IMG/VR virus record: IMGVR_UViG_3300021519_000066
Span: 1 to 25,501 of that record
DNA length: 25,501 nt
Source: a virus
Strand: one strand, 5' to 3'
Part shown: piece after piece, positions 15,822 through 23,250 of the stretch
Layout of the letters: each line of letters opens with the position of its first letter
Numbering within the stretch: position 1 is the first letter of the stretch
Translations under genes and position numbers: made by a program
Notes under the pieces: generated by a model
The model's input: only the letters and a program-made list of their open reading frames with translations
The model's database searches: none
What the model was told of the DNA's origin: nothing

Positions 15822-17000
15822 ATGACACAAGCATTATTAGAAAGCCGTTGGGGCGAAACAAAAGATGCCCTGCTAGAAGGCCTACAAGGTTCGAAGAGAA
15901 CCACAATGGGTGTGATTTTAGAAAACACTCGCAAGATGTTAGCAGAAAACGCTTCAGGCGGTGCAACACAAGCTGGTAACGTAGCAACACTTAACCGTGT
16001 TATTCTACCTGTTATCCGTCGTGTTATGCCAACTGTTATCGCTAACGAAATCGTTGGTGTACAACCAATGACAGGTCCAGTTGCACAGATCCATACACTA
16101 CGTGTACGTTACGCTGACAACCAAACTGATTCAAGCGCATACGCAACATCCACTGCTGCTGGTGATGAAGCATTGAGCCCATTTAAGATTGCTGTTGCAT
16201 ACTCTGGTAGTTCATCTACTGGTCAAGCTACTTCAACATCCGCATTAGAAGGTGTTGCTGGTAACCGTATCAACGTTCAAATCTTGAAACAAGTTGTTGA
16301 AGCTAAGACACGCAAATTGTCAGCTCGTTGGACATTTGAAGCCGCTCAGGATGCACAATCCATGCACGGTTTAGATGTTGAAGCTGAAATTATGGCTGCT
16401 TTAGCACAAGAAATCACTGTAGAAATTGATCAAGAGATTCTTGGTTCACTACGTGCTCTTGCCGCAACTGACTTCACATTCGACCAAGCTGCCGTTTCAG
16501 GTACTGCTACATTCGTTGGTGACGAACACGCTGCTTTAGCTGTTCTAGTCAACCGTACAGCTAACTTGATCGCTCAGCGTACACGTCGTGGTGCTGGTAA
16601 CTGGGCTGTTGTTTCCCCAGCTGCATTAACAGTATTACAATCTGCTACAACAAGCGCATTTGCCCGTACAACAGAAGGTACTTTTGAAGCTCCTACAAAC
16701 ACTAAGTTTGTTGGTACATTGAACGGTGCAATGAAGATTTATGTTGACGGTTATGCAAATGACAGCCAAGCAGTTCTAGTTGGTTATAAAGGTTCTAGCG
16801 AAGCTGATGCAGCTGCGTTCTATTGCCCTTATATTCCTTTGATGAGCTCTGGTGTTGTTCTAGATCCAAGCACTTTTGAACCAGTCGTATCGTTCATGAC
16901 ACGTTACGGATATGTTGAGTTAACAAACACAGCATCATCTTTAGGTAACGCTGGTGACTACGTTGGCGAAATCGCTGTAGCAAATCTATCATTCCAATAA
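15822..17000 (+). CDS. 23: Major capsid protein gp23
   Basis: This is the main shell protein of the T4-like head. It is recognised by the N-terminal RTTMGVILENTRKMLAENAS, then NVATLNRVILPVIRRVMPTV, VGVQPMTGPVAQIHTLRVRY, RKLSARWTFEAAQDAQSMHG, and the C-terminal ADAAAFYCPYIPLMSS and MTRYGY motifs. L40-A41-E42 fits the gp21 cleavage rule, so maturation would remove 42 residues. At 392 residues it is clearly shorter than T4 gp23 (521), with the insertion domain reduced. AAGGAAA precedes the ATG. A strong terminator follows 35 bases after the stop, ending the head operon. Codon choice looks more constrained than in the neighbours, as expected for a very highly expressed gene. Confidence 0.96.
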   Translation: MTQALLESRWGETKDALLEGLQGSKRTTMGVILENTRKMLAENASGGATQAGNVATLNRVILPVIRRVMPTVIANEIVGVQPMTGPVAQIHTLRVRYADNQTDSSAYATSTAAGDEALSPFKIAVAYSGSSSTGQATSTSALEGVAGNRINVQILKQVVEAKTRKLSARWTFEAAQDAQSMHGLDVEAEIMAALAQEITVEIDQEILGSLRALAATDFTFDQAAVSGTATFVGDEHAALAVLVNRTANLIAQRTRRGAGNWAVVSPAALTVLQSATTSAFARTTEGTFEAPTNTKFVGTLNGAMKIYVDGYANDSQAVLVGYKGSSEADAAAFYCPYIPLMSSGVVLDPSTFEPVVSFMTRYGYVELTNTASSLGNAGDYVGEIAVANLSFQ

Positions 17001-17034
17001 TATTGGAATAACTAACCCAGGGATGGGAAGGTAC

Positions 17035-17061
17035 AAAAAGGCAACTTCGGTTGCCTTTTTT
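17035..17061 (+). terminator. Rho-independent terminator with UUCG loop after gp23
   Basis: The stem AAAAAGGCAAC pairs fully with GTTGCCTTTTT around a TTCG loop, with the T-run formed by the stem end and following bases. It is the expected stop for the head operon. Confidence 0.9.
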
Positions 17062-17072
17062 GTTGGCTGTAC

Positions 17073-17081
17073 CATAAATAG
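17073..17081 (+). promoter_or_regulatory. Late promoter element for the 147-aa gene
   Basis: CATAAATAG lies just after the gp23 terminator and about 75 bases before the ATG at 17154, giving a self-contained transcription unit up to the next terminator. Confidence 0.5.
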
Positions 17082-17153
17082 TTATGTTCATAAGAATTCT
17101 TGGAGTATAGCCACTTCGGGTAGCCTAGAACGCTATTTAAAGGAGAAAATAAA

Positions 17154-17597
17154 ATGGCAAAGTTAAAAATCGCTTATAAAGAAACAAACGGCACATTGCA
17201 TAGTCAAGACATACCTGGAGCAGCTGGTGGTACAGGTGGCCCAAGTCAATCTATCACAACAACTGGTGTAAAAACAATTGATGTATCGTACAACACTACA
17301 GCAAATGCACAAGTGACTCACGGTTATATTATTGCACAAAAAGGATCACGTAAATTCCGTGTAGCAAATTCTGCTTCAGCAGGTACTAGCATTACAACAG
17401 TAACACTAGTTAATGCAACAGGTGGTCTACGAACAGCTAGCCAAGGCAGCATTTCTGGATATACCTCAGCCAACGCAGCATTTAATGCAAGTCGTATTAC
17501 TAACAAATTTGTTTACGATTTTGCTGGTAACAAGTATCGTTATGTATTAACCCCAACCGTTGCTGGTGCTGGTTTTGCAAACGTTTCTGCTTATTAA
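17154..17597 (+). CDS. Small virion structural protein, function unknown
   Basis: A 147-residue protein rich in Thr, Ala, Gly and Ser, with alternating beta-type segments and no signal peptide or membrane helix. The C-terminal half includes SRKFRVANSASAG, VTLVNATGG and ITNKFVYDFAGNKYRYVLTP, a pattern I associate with small structural proteins next to gp23 in T4-like environmental phages, but no function is known to me. AAAGGAG lies at ideal distance from the ATG. It is bracketed by two UUCG terminators with its own late promoter element, suggesting separate and perhaps high expression. It could be a head decoration or head fibre protein; that is inference. Confidence 0.6.
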   Translation: MAKLKIAYKETNGTLHSQDIPGAAGGTGGPSQSITTTGVKTIDVSYNTTANAQVTHGYIIAQKGSRKFRVANSASAGTSITTVTLVNATGGLRTASQGSISGYTSANAAFNASRITNKFVYDFAGNKYRYVLTPTVAGAGFANVSAY

Positions 17598-17615
17598 TTT
17601 AAGTTAGCATTATGT

Positions 17616-17639
17616 AAAAAGGGACTTCGGTCCCTTTTT
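17616..17639 (+). terminator. Rho-independent terminator with UUCG loop after the 147-aa gene
   Basis: AAAAAGGGAC-TTCG-GTCCCTTTTT is a perfect stem with its own T-run, very similar in design to the terminator after gp23. It closes the single-gene unit. Confidence 0.9.
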
Positions 17640-17667
17640 ATTTGAAAAAACAATCTATTAACTTGGG

Positions 17668-17675
17668 CTAAATAT
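17668..17675 (+). promoter_or_regulatory. Late promoter element for the fibre cluster
   Basis: CTAAATAT, 22 bases before the ATG at 17697, immediately follows the terminator. It leaves a leader of roughly 15 bases including AAGG. It probably drives the run of fibre genes to 23079, since no other terminator is seen there. Confidence 0.45.
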
Positions 17676-17696
17676 ACTAAAATAAGGTTATTTACG

Positions 17697-18293
17697 ATGG
17701 CAACCACAAAAAGAATATTAGGTAATTATACCATAACCAACAAAGAAACTGCAGGTGCAAATGTAGTAATCTCAACTGGCACCTTATTCATTGATGGTAA
17801 CTTACAAATTGGTGGTAACAGTCAGAGTATTAGTCACACAAACACAGACATTACAGATAATATTGTTGTATTGAATAAAGGCGAAACAAATGCTGGTGTG
17901 TCAAGTCCCGGCTTTTCTGGTATTCAAATTGATAGAGGATCATTAGGTTCCAACGTTGCATTACGGTGGAATGAAAACGTCACGAACTGGCAGATAAGTT
18001 CAGACGGAAGCACATTTGCTAACATAGCCACAAGCGGTAGTTTATCAGTATCTAATTTAGATATGAGTACGTATAGTATATACAGTTCAACCATGCATAC
18101 TGTAAAATTTGATGATAACGTTGCTATAAAAAATACCACAGTGGCACCAACAGCAGTTGCAGGTTATAATGTAGTGTATGCACAAACGCCATCGGGCGGT
18201 GGATCGGGTTTGTATATAACTAATAGCACATACACAGCTCAAGAGCTTGTGACAAAAAGTAAGGCAGTTGCTTACAGTATTGTATTCGGATAG
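17697..18293 (+). CDS. Fibre-type structural protein (198 aa)
   Basis: A beta-rich, Asn/Ser/Thr-rich protein without membrane segments. Residues about 28-75 (TLFIDGNLQIGGNSQSI, then DITDNIVVLNKGET) are a fibre shaft module seen again in the genes at 21274 and 23251. It is followed by GFSGIQIDRGS, ALRWNENVTNWQISSDG, a pattern known from T4-like cyanophage fibre and structural proteins. The C-terminus (AVAYSIVFG) is short, so it may be a minor fibre or an adaptor. AAGG precedes the ATG. It is the first gene of a closely packed structural run. The receptor and virion location are unknown. Confidence 0.6.
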   Translation: MATTKRILGNYTITNKETAGANVVISTGTLFIDGNLQIGGNSQSISHTNTDITDNIVVLNKGETNAGVSSPGFSGIQIDRGSLGSNVALRWNENVTNWQISSDGSTFANIATSGSLSVSNLDMSTYSIYSSTMHTVKFDDNVAIKNTTVAPTAVAGYNVVYAQTPSGGGSGLYITNSTYTAQELVTKSKAVAYSIVFG

Positions 18294-18305
18294 GACTAAT
18301 TTAAA

Positions 18306-18620
18306 ATGGCAATCACAAACACAGCATTAACAACAACAGCGGCGAATATACTAGTTAACAGTTCGGGAACAACTGCGGTAACTACAATTCACTTGGCAAA
18401 CTATACTAACAATACACAAACAGTTAACGTGTATGTAGTACCTGGCGGAAGTACAGCAGGTAACAGTACAGTAATTTATTCAAATTATTCATTGACAGCA
18501 TATAACACATTAATTGTTTATGCAGAGAAATTTATTTTAGGCGGCGTAGGTGATGCAATCATGGCTAACTGTAGCAACGCATCTGCTGTAACAGCAACAG
18601 TGAGTTCAATCGGAATTTAA
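18306..18620 (+). CDS. Small beta-sandwich structural protein (104 aa)
   Basis: A 104-residue protein of Thr/Asn-rich beta strands: TTIHLANYTNNTQTVNVYVV, then GGSTAGNSTVIYSNYSLTAY and LIVYAEKFILGGVGDAIM. This strand order is common in small structural proteins among fibre genes of T4-like phages, and the composition suggests a secreted or surface beta-sandwich rather than an enzyme. AGGA lies upstream of the ATG, 12 bases after the preceding stop. The next gene begins one base after its stop. The function is not known; a fibre-associated role is inferred from location. Confidence 0.55.
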   Translation: MAITNTALTTTAANILVNSSGTTAVTTIHLANYTNNTQTVNVYVVPGGSTAGNSTVIYSNYSLTAYNTLIVYAEKFILGGVGDAIMANCSNASAVTATVSSIGI

Positions 18621-18621
18621 A

Positions 18622-19050
18622 ATGGGAAGACTTCTTAAAAATCCAGACATTGCACAAGGTTCACTTGGAGTACGATTACCAATTGGCACCACAACTTTGG
18701 CTGATGCACCATCTACTGGATTAATTAGATTTAATTCAGACAATAGTAGAATTGAATTTTATTATAACAACTCTTGGAATCAAGTTGCCAAAATTGGAAC
18801 TGTCTCTCTTGTAGTAGACGACATTGCACCTGATGGTGTCGCACAGACATTTTTAATGTCACAAGCAGAATCAAATGTAAACAGTATTGCTGTGTTTGTT
18901 GGCGGAGTATATCAACAACCAACTACCAACTATACGTTAAACGGAACAACAACGATTACATTTACAAGTACACCACCAGCCAACAACGGAATGATGCCAA
19001 ACAAGATTACTATAATTCACAATATTAACAGCACCGACGTTGCTGCATAG
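18622..19050 (+). CDS. Small fibre-type protein (142 aa), paralogue of the C-terminus of the 601-aa fibre
   Basis: A 142-residue protein with two recognisable parts. STGLIRFNSDNSRIEFYYNN is a shaft-like motif found in many phage fibres. The second part (VNSIAVFVGGVYQQPTTNYT, then ITFTSTPP and NKITIIHNI) is a beta module that often sits near fibre tips. Both parts recur in order in the 601-residue protein at 21274 (GYIRYNDQYNAVEFYNGSGW, ILVSINGTVQQPTYAYSV). This gene therefore looks like a detached or ancestral copy of that C-terminal region. GGAA lies near the ATG, which begins right after the preceding stop, suggesting coupled translation. Confidence 0.6.
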   Translation: MGRLLKNPDIAQGSLGVRLPIGTTTLADAPSTGLIRFNSDNSRIEFYYNNSWNQVAKIGTVSLVVDDIAPDGVAQTFLMSQAESNVNSIAVFVGGVYQQPTTNYTLNGTTTITFTSTPPANNGMMPNKITIIHNINSTDVAA

Positions 19051-19061
19051 GACTTACTAAT

Positions 19062-21272
19062 ATGGCAATAGGACGTATTACAGGACCGATGCTGTTTAGT
19101 AACCTGGAACGCCAGGGAACAGATCTTGCCATTGACGGAAATTTAATATATGCGGACGTAACAAATCGTCGGGTTGGTATTAATAATGCCAGCCCTGCAT
19201 ACTCGTTTGATTCTCCGGGCAATGTACGTCTTGCCAATATTATAATTACCGGTAGTACAATATCAAGTAATAATAATCAAGTTAATTTTGGTTTAATCTC
19301 TAATCTCAGAATAACCGGCGGCAATCCTGTTGATATTCCGTATACTGATGGCAGTGGTAATTTGGCATGGGGCAATCTAAGTGTTATTGCCAGCCTTGAA
19401 GGCTTTACTGCCAATAATCTTATCTTAGGATCAACGGCCCTTGCATCTAATCCGTTTGGGACCAACGCATTAACAACCGGCATGAATGTTGCTGAAGCAA
19501 TTGCAACATTAGATGATACATTTAGTAACATTGCAGTTATAACAAATGCAGCCATTGTAAGTACAAATGCTAATTTATCTGCACTAAAAGGAAACACCAT
19601 TACATTAGGTGCCAATGCCTCTGGATATCTTATAAGTAATGCAGTGACCTTAACAACGAGTACAACTGTGACAGATGGTTTAGCACAATTAAATTATATA
19701 CTAGGTAAATTGGTACCTCCTAGTCCTCCGGCTTTTCCGGGAACAACAGCATTAACATTGTTAACTGCTACTACCTCAGCTAGAATTTGTAACTTTGTAC
19801 AAACAGATAATGCACTTGGCAACACATATCAAGCAACAGCTGGTGCGACGGTGTCGGCTATTAGAACAAGTACATATACCACAAGTAACATTGCTGATGT
19901 TGGCTTAGGCGATTCGGGAACTGTAACAGTTTATTGGAACGGTCAAGCTGCAGGTGCAAATACACTGGTGTCCGGCGGGAACGTTTCTGCAGGTAACTTA
20001 CGCATTGGTCGAAACCTAGACTACAACAGCGTTAACAGCGCGGTCACTGCTAATTTCTGGAGAATATTTACTTCTTACGCTACTGGTACAGCATTACCGG
20101 GGTGGAATACAGTATTACTCAATGACACCTACAATGGTGCTAATACTAATCCTGTATTATTTTATTATGACAACACAACAGTGACCGGACCAACTTGGGC
20201 CAACGTCACAACAGCCGGCACAAACGCAGTACTAACAACAAATGCAGTAATTTATTCTAGTACTATACCGCACATCACTACAGGTTCTGTATTACGATTA
20301 AAAGGAAACGTTTCTAATTTAAGTGGCGACATGTATTATACCAGTGATACTTTTGTCACTGGCTCTGCAGGTGGAGCATGGCAAGCACCAACTTCGGTGG
20401 CGTATAGTGGACTAACACCAGCACCAACTACACCTTTGGTGAAAGATCTATATCGAAGTTCGGGTAGTGCATATTTAGAAACTGCTGCGGCATCAACATC
20501 ATCAACTTCGTTTGGTTCAAGCGCAACCGGACCAAGTTTAACAGCATTCAACGGATATAGTTCAACAGCACAATCATTTACAACAGCGTTGGGTGTTACT
20601 GTATTATATAAAGTTGGAACAACAACAAACATTGAAGAAACTAGCATATCAGTTAATTCTGTTGGTACCGGTTCTGGCAACGGCTATCGTGTAGCAAATC
20701 CAGGCAGTACTAATAACCCAGCATACACCGGAAGTGAAGCAACCTTTAATAGCCAAACGTCTGCATTAACATCATCGGATGCAATTGTTGTTGGTAGTGG
20801 CGCCCAAGGTGTGTTGACATGGAGCCAAACAAATTATTCTACAGGTTATTATCCAGTTGGACCAAATTTATCCACACAGGCCGCAACACAATATTTTACA
20901 ATGAAATTTGTACGTACCGCTGTTAGTAAATTTGATATTAAGTATACTGGAACAATAGCCGGCCTATGGGTAGCAATGCCAGGCCTAACAGAAAGTTCAA
21001 ATTATGCATCAAGCACCAATGGGTGGCTAGATGTAAGTACAGCATATGGTGGTGCAGGTATTCCTGGAACAGGAAGTTTGGCAAACGGTAGTGCTGGGTG
21101 TGCTGTTGGTGGTAACGCAATATTAAATTCAGCACAATCTCTTAAGAGCGTAACAGCAACATTTGGATCGTTAAGTTCAACAAATGCAACAAGCAATGAA
21201 ATTTATGTACGTGTGGCATTAACAAGCGGACAAAGTTTAACAGCATTGACAATAGAAACGGCAACTCACTAA
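19062..21272 (+). CDS. Large tail-fibre-type structural protein (736 aa)
   Basis: The N-terminus IGRITGPMLFSNLERQGTDL, then FIY-type strands and NRRVGINNASPAYSF, matches the start of large structural fibre proteins in T4-like environmental phages. The GRVGI...SP pattern often begins fibre shafts. The middle is a long series of Asn/Thr/Ser-rich beta repeats. The C-terminal 250 residues, with GLWVAMPGLTESSNYASS and GCAVGGNAILNSAQSLKSV, form a distinct domain that could bind the receptor. No chaperone or peptidase domain is apparent. AGGAC precedes the ATG, and the next gene starts two bases after its stop. The identity of the bound receptor and the position on the virion are unknown. Confidence 0.65.
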   Translation: MAIGRITGPMLFSNLERQGTDLAIDGNLIYADVTNRRVGINNASPAYSFDSPGNVRLANIIITGSTISSNNNQVNFGLISNLRITGGNPVDIPYTDGSGNLAWGNLSVIASLEGFTANNLILGSTALASNPFGTNALTTGMNVAEAIATLDDTFSNIAVITNAAIVSTNANLSALKGNTITLGANASGYLISNAVTLTTSTTVTDGLAQLNYILGKLVPPSPPAFPGTTALTLLTATTSARICNFVQTDNALGNTYQATAGATVSAIRTSTYTTSNIADVGLGDSGTVTVYWNGQAAGANTLVSGGNVSAGNLRIGRNLDYNSVNSAVTANFWRIFTSYATGTALPGWNTVLLNDTYNGANTNPVLFYYDNTTVTGPTWANVTTAGTNAVLTTNAVIYSSTIPHITTGSVLRLKGNVSNLSGDMYYTSDTFVTGSAGGAWQAPTSVAYSGLTPAPTTPLVKDLYRSSGSAYLETAAASTSSTSFGSSATGPSLTAFNGYSSTAQSFTTALGVTVLYKVGTTTNIEETSISVNSVGTGSGNGYRVANPGSTNNPAYTGSEATFNSQTSALTSSDAIVVGSGAQGVLTWSQTNYSTGYYPVGPNLSTQAATQYFTMKFVRTAVSKFDIKYTGTIAGLWVAMPGLTESSNYASSTNGWLDVSTAYGGAGIPGTGSLANGSAGCAVGGNAILNSAQSLKSVTATFGSLSSTNATSNEIYVRVALTSGQSLTALTIETATH

Positions 21273-21273
21273 G

Positions 21274-23079
21274 ATGGCTATAACCGACGGACAAAAAGTA
21301 GACTATCTATTAAAGAAAATTGGTTATGGTATATCCAAGACCGATACTTTAACGAATAAAAGTCCTGCCAATGAATCTATTGCAAGTCCATTACTAATTC
21401 GTGGCGACACGGTATGGCAACAAAGTAGTTTAATTTCTACAGTAAGTACATTACCAACAGCAAACACTAGTGTGATATCGGTTTATCGAGATACATTATC
21501 TAGTACAGTACAAGCCACAAACGATGGAACATCAGCAACTAATCGTACCTGGAAAACCAATTTAACAGACTGGGTTGGACCTGAATTTGGTGCTGGGTAT
21601 GCTGTTAAAGTATATACCGGGGTAAGCGGTAGTGCAACACCACAATCGCTAACTGCTCTACCAGTTGATGGATCAGGCAATAACGATTCGTGGTATTTTG
21701 ACTATCAATCCGGAGTATTAAACTTTGCAGACACAAACGTACCAAGCACAATTGGTGTTGCAGTATATGTGTCGGGCGCAAGGTATGTTGGGTCCAAGGG
21801 ACTGGCAACATTTCCAAATGGATTAACCATTGGTAATTTAAGCATTTCCGGAAATAGTATTAGCAGTAGCAGTGGCAATGTATTCATTAATGGTAATTTA
21901 ACAATCTCTGGTAATAGCGTAAGCATTGGATCTACTAGCCTATCTGTTGTTGACCCAATTATTAATGTACACTCCCCAAGCGATTTAACTGCACTAATAT
22001 CAAATGATAATTATGACATTGGTCTTAAATTACACTATTATGATACAATTGATTCTGCAGCATTCCTTGGTAGAGCAAACGACACGGGGTTTTTAGAATG
22101 GTACTCGCGTGGTAACGATACAGGAAATGTGTTTGTTGGAACCGCATACGGTACAATTAAATCCGGCGAGATGTTGTTGGCAAACACAACCGCAAGCACA
22201 AGCACATCAACTGGTGCATTACGTGTATCCGGTGGAGCCGGCATTGTTGGTAATTTGTTTGTGGGAAATATCTCAACAGGAATAATTAGTGCGTCCGGCA
22301 ATGTAAGTATGAGTAACTTACTAACCAATGGTTTCTTTTGGGGGAATGGTGTACCGGTACTATTCAGCAATTATAGTAATGCCAATGTGACGTTATTGCT
22401 ATCAAATTTTGGAAGTAATACAATTACAACCACTGGCAATATTACAGCCGGCAATATTATTGCAACATATACTACCAACGGAAATATTAAAGCCGACATA
22501 ATTAGCCCGTACCAAACAACAGTTACAACATTCAATTCATCAACAGCAATTGGATTACCAACCGGTGCTAACATTGCTAGACCAAGTAGCCCATTAGCAG
22601 GATATATTCGATATAACGATCAATATAATGCTGTGGAGTTTTATAATGGATCTGGCTGGGTCAGTGTAGTCACTAATATTGATGGTGAAAACTTTTTTGG
22701 TAACGGAACAAGCATCTATACTCTACGCAACGTTACTACAGCAAATGGTATTTTAGTTAGTATTAACGGTACAGTACAACAACCAACGTATGCATATTCG
22801 GTATCAGGTACAACGTTGACATTTACAGAAGCACCAACTGTAACGGATCAAATTGATATACGATATCTAGCAGTATCCCAAGCAGGTGATAATATTTTTA
22901 ATACTGATGTGTCTATAACAGGAAATATTACAGTAACAGGATTATATTCATCTACGCCAATTACAAAAACAGCAACCTCTCCCGGGGTAGCCGGGCAAAT
23001 ATGTTGGGACGCCAATTACATTTATGTATGCACAGCATCAAATACATGGAAACGTAGTGCGCTGACAGGCGGATTCTAG
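21274..23079 (+). CDS. Large tail-fibre-type structural protein (601 aa)
   Basis: The N-terminus (DGQKVDYLLKKIGYGISKTD) is a motif found at the start of structural proteins in T4-like cyanophages. Residues about 185-290 repeat GNLSISGNSISSSSGN and GNLTISGNSVSIGS, then VVDPIINVHSPSD, YDIGLKLHYYD and GFLEWYSRGND, the same module as in the genes at 17697 and 23251. Then TSTGALRVSGGAGIVGNLFV is a typical fibre repeat. The C-terminal third contains the two-part region shared with the 142-residue gene and ends QICWDANYIYVCTASNTWKR, a common fibre C-terminus. There is no ribosome-binding site; the ATG is two bases after the previous stop, implying coupling. Confidence 0.65.
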   Translation: MAITDGQKVDYLLKKIGYGISKTDTLTNKSPANESIASPLLIRGDTVWQQSSLISTVSTLPTANTSVISVYRDTLSSTVQATNDGTSATNRTWKTNLTDWVGPEFGAGYAVKVYTGVSGSATPQSLTALPVDGSGNNDSWYFDYQSGVLNFADTNVPSTIGVAVYVSGARYVGSKGLATFPNGLTIGNLSISGNSISSSSGNVFINGNLTISGNSVSIGSTSLSVVDPIINVHSPSDLTALISNDNYDIGLKLHYYDTIDSAAFLGRANDTGFLEWYSRGNDTGNVFVGTAYGTIKSGEMLLANTTASTSTSTGALRVSGGAGIVGNLFVGNISTGIISASGNVSMSNLLTNGFFWGNGVPVLFSNYSNANVTLLLSNFGSNTITTTGNITAGNIIATYTTNGNIKADIISPYQTTVTTFNSSTAIGLPTGANIARPSSPLAGYIRYNDQYNAVEFYNGSGWVSVVTNIDGENFFGNGTSIYTLRNVTTANGILVSINGTVQQPTYAYSVSGTTLTFTEAPTVTDQIDIRYLAVSQAGDNIFNTDVSITGNITVTGLYSSTPITKTATSPGVAGQICWDANYIYVCTASNTWKRSALTGGF

Positions 23080-23085
23080 AGTTTT

Positions 23086-23093
23086 TATAAATA
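23086..23093 (+). promoter_or_regulatory. Consensus T4 late promoter for the repeat fibre
   Basis: TATAAATA, an exact T4 late consensus, lies just after the stop of the 601-residue fibre gene. The predicted leader to the ATG at 23251 is about 150 bases, much longer than for other genes here. Confidence 0.6.
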
Positions 23094-23115
23094 GTTATAT
23101 ACTTCTATCCCATTC

Positions 23116-23195
23116 TTAAGTAATAGTGTTACTTAACGATCATCTAGCTTTATAATCCCATTCCGACTTTTTAAAATAATATGCAGGTTGGAATG
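23116..23195 (+). other. Two hairpins in the long leader of the repeat fibre gene
   Basis: TTAAGTAA and TTACTTAA (23116-23136) form a perfect eight-pair stem with a five-base loop. CATTCCGAC (23159-23167) and GTTGGAATG (23187-23195) form a nine-pair stem with one G-U. Neither is followed by a T-run, so they are more likely leader structure than terminators. They could stabilise the message or control its translation. Confidence 0.4.
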
Positions 23196-23250
23196 TTTCC
23201 TTACGACTATGGTAAATACGATATAACATAAAAATAGGAGCTTTACTGTA

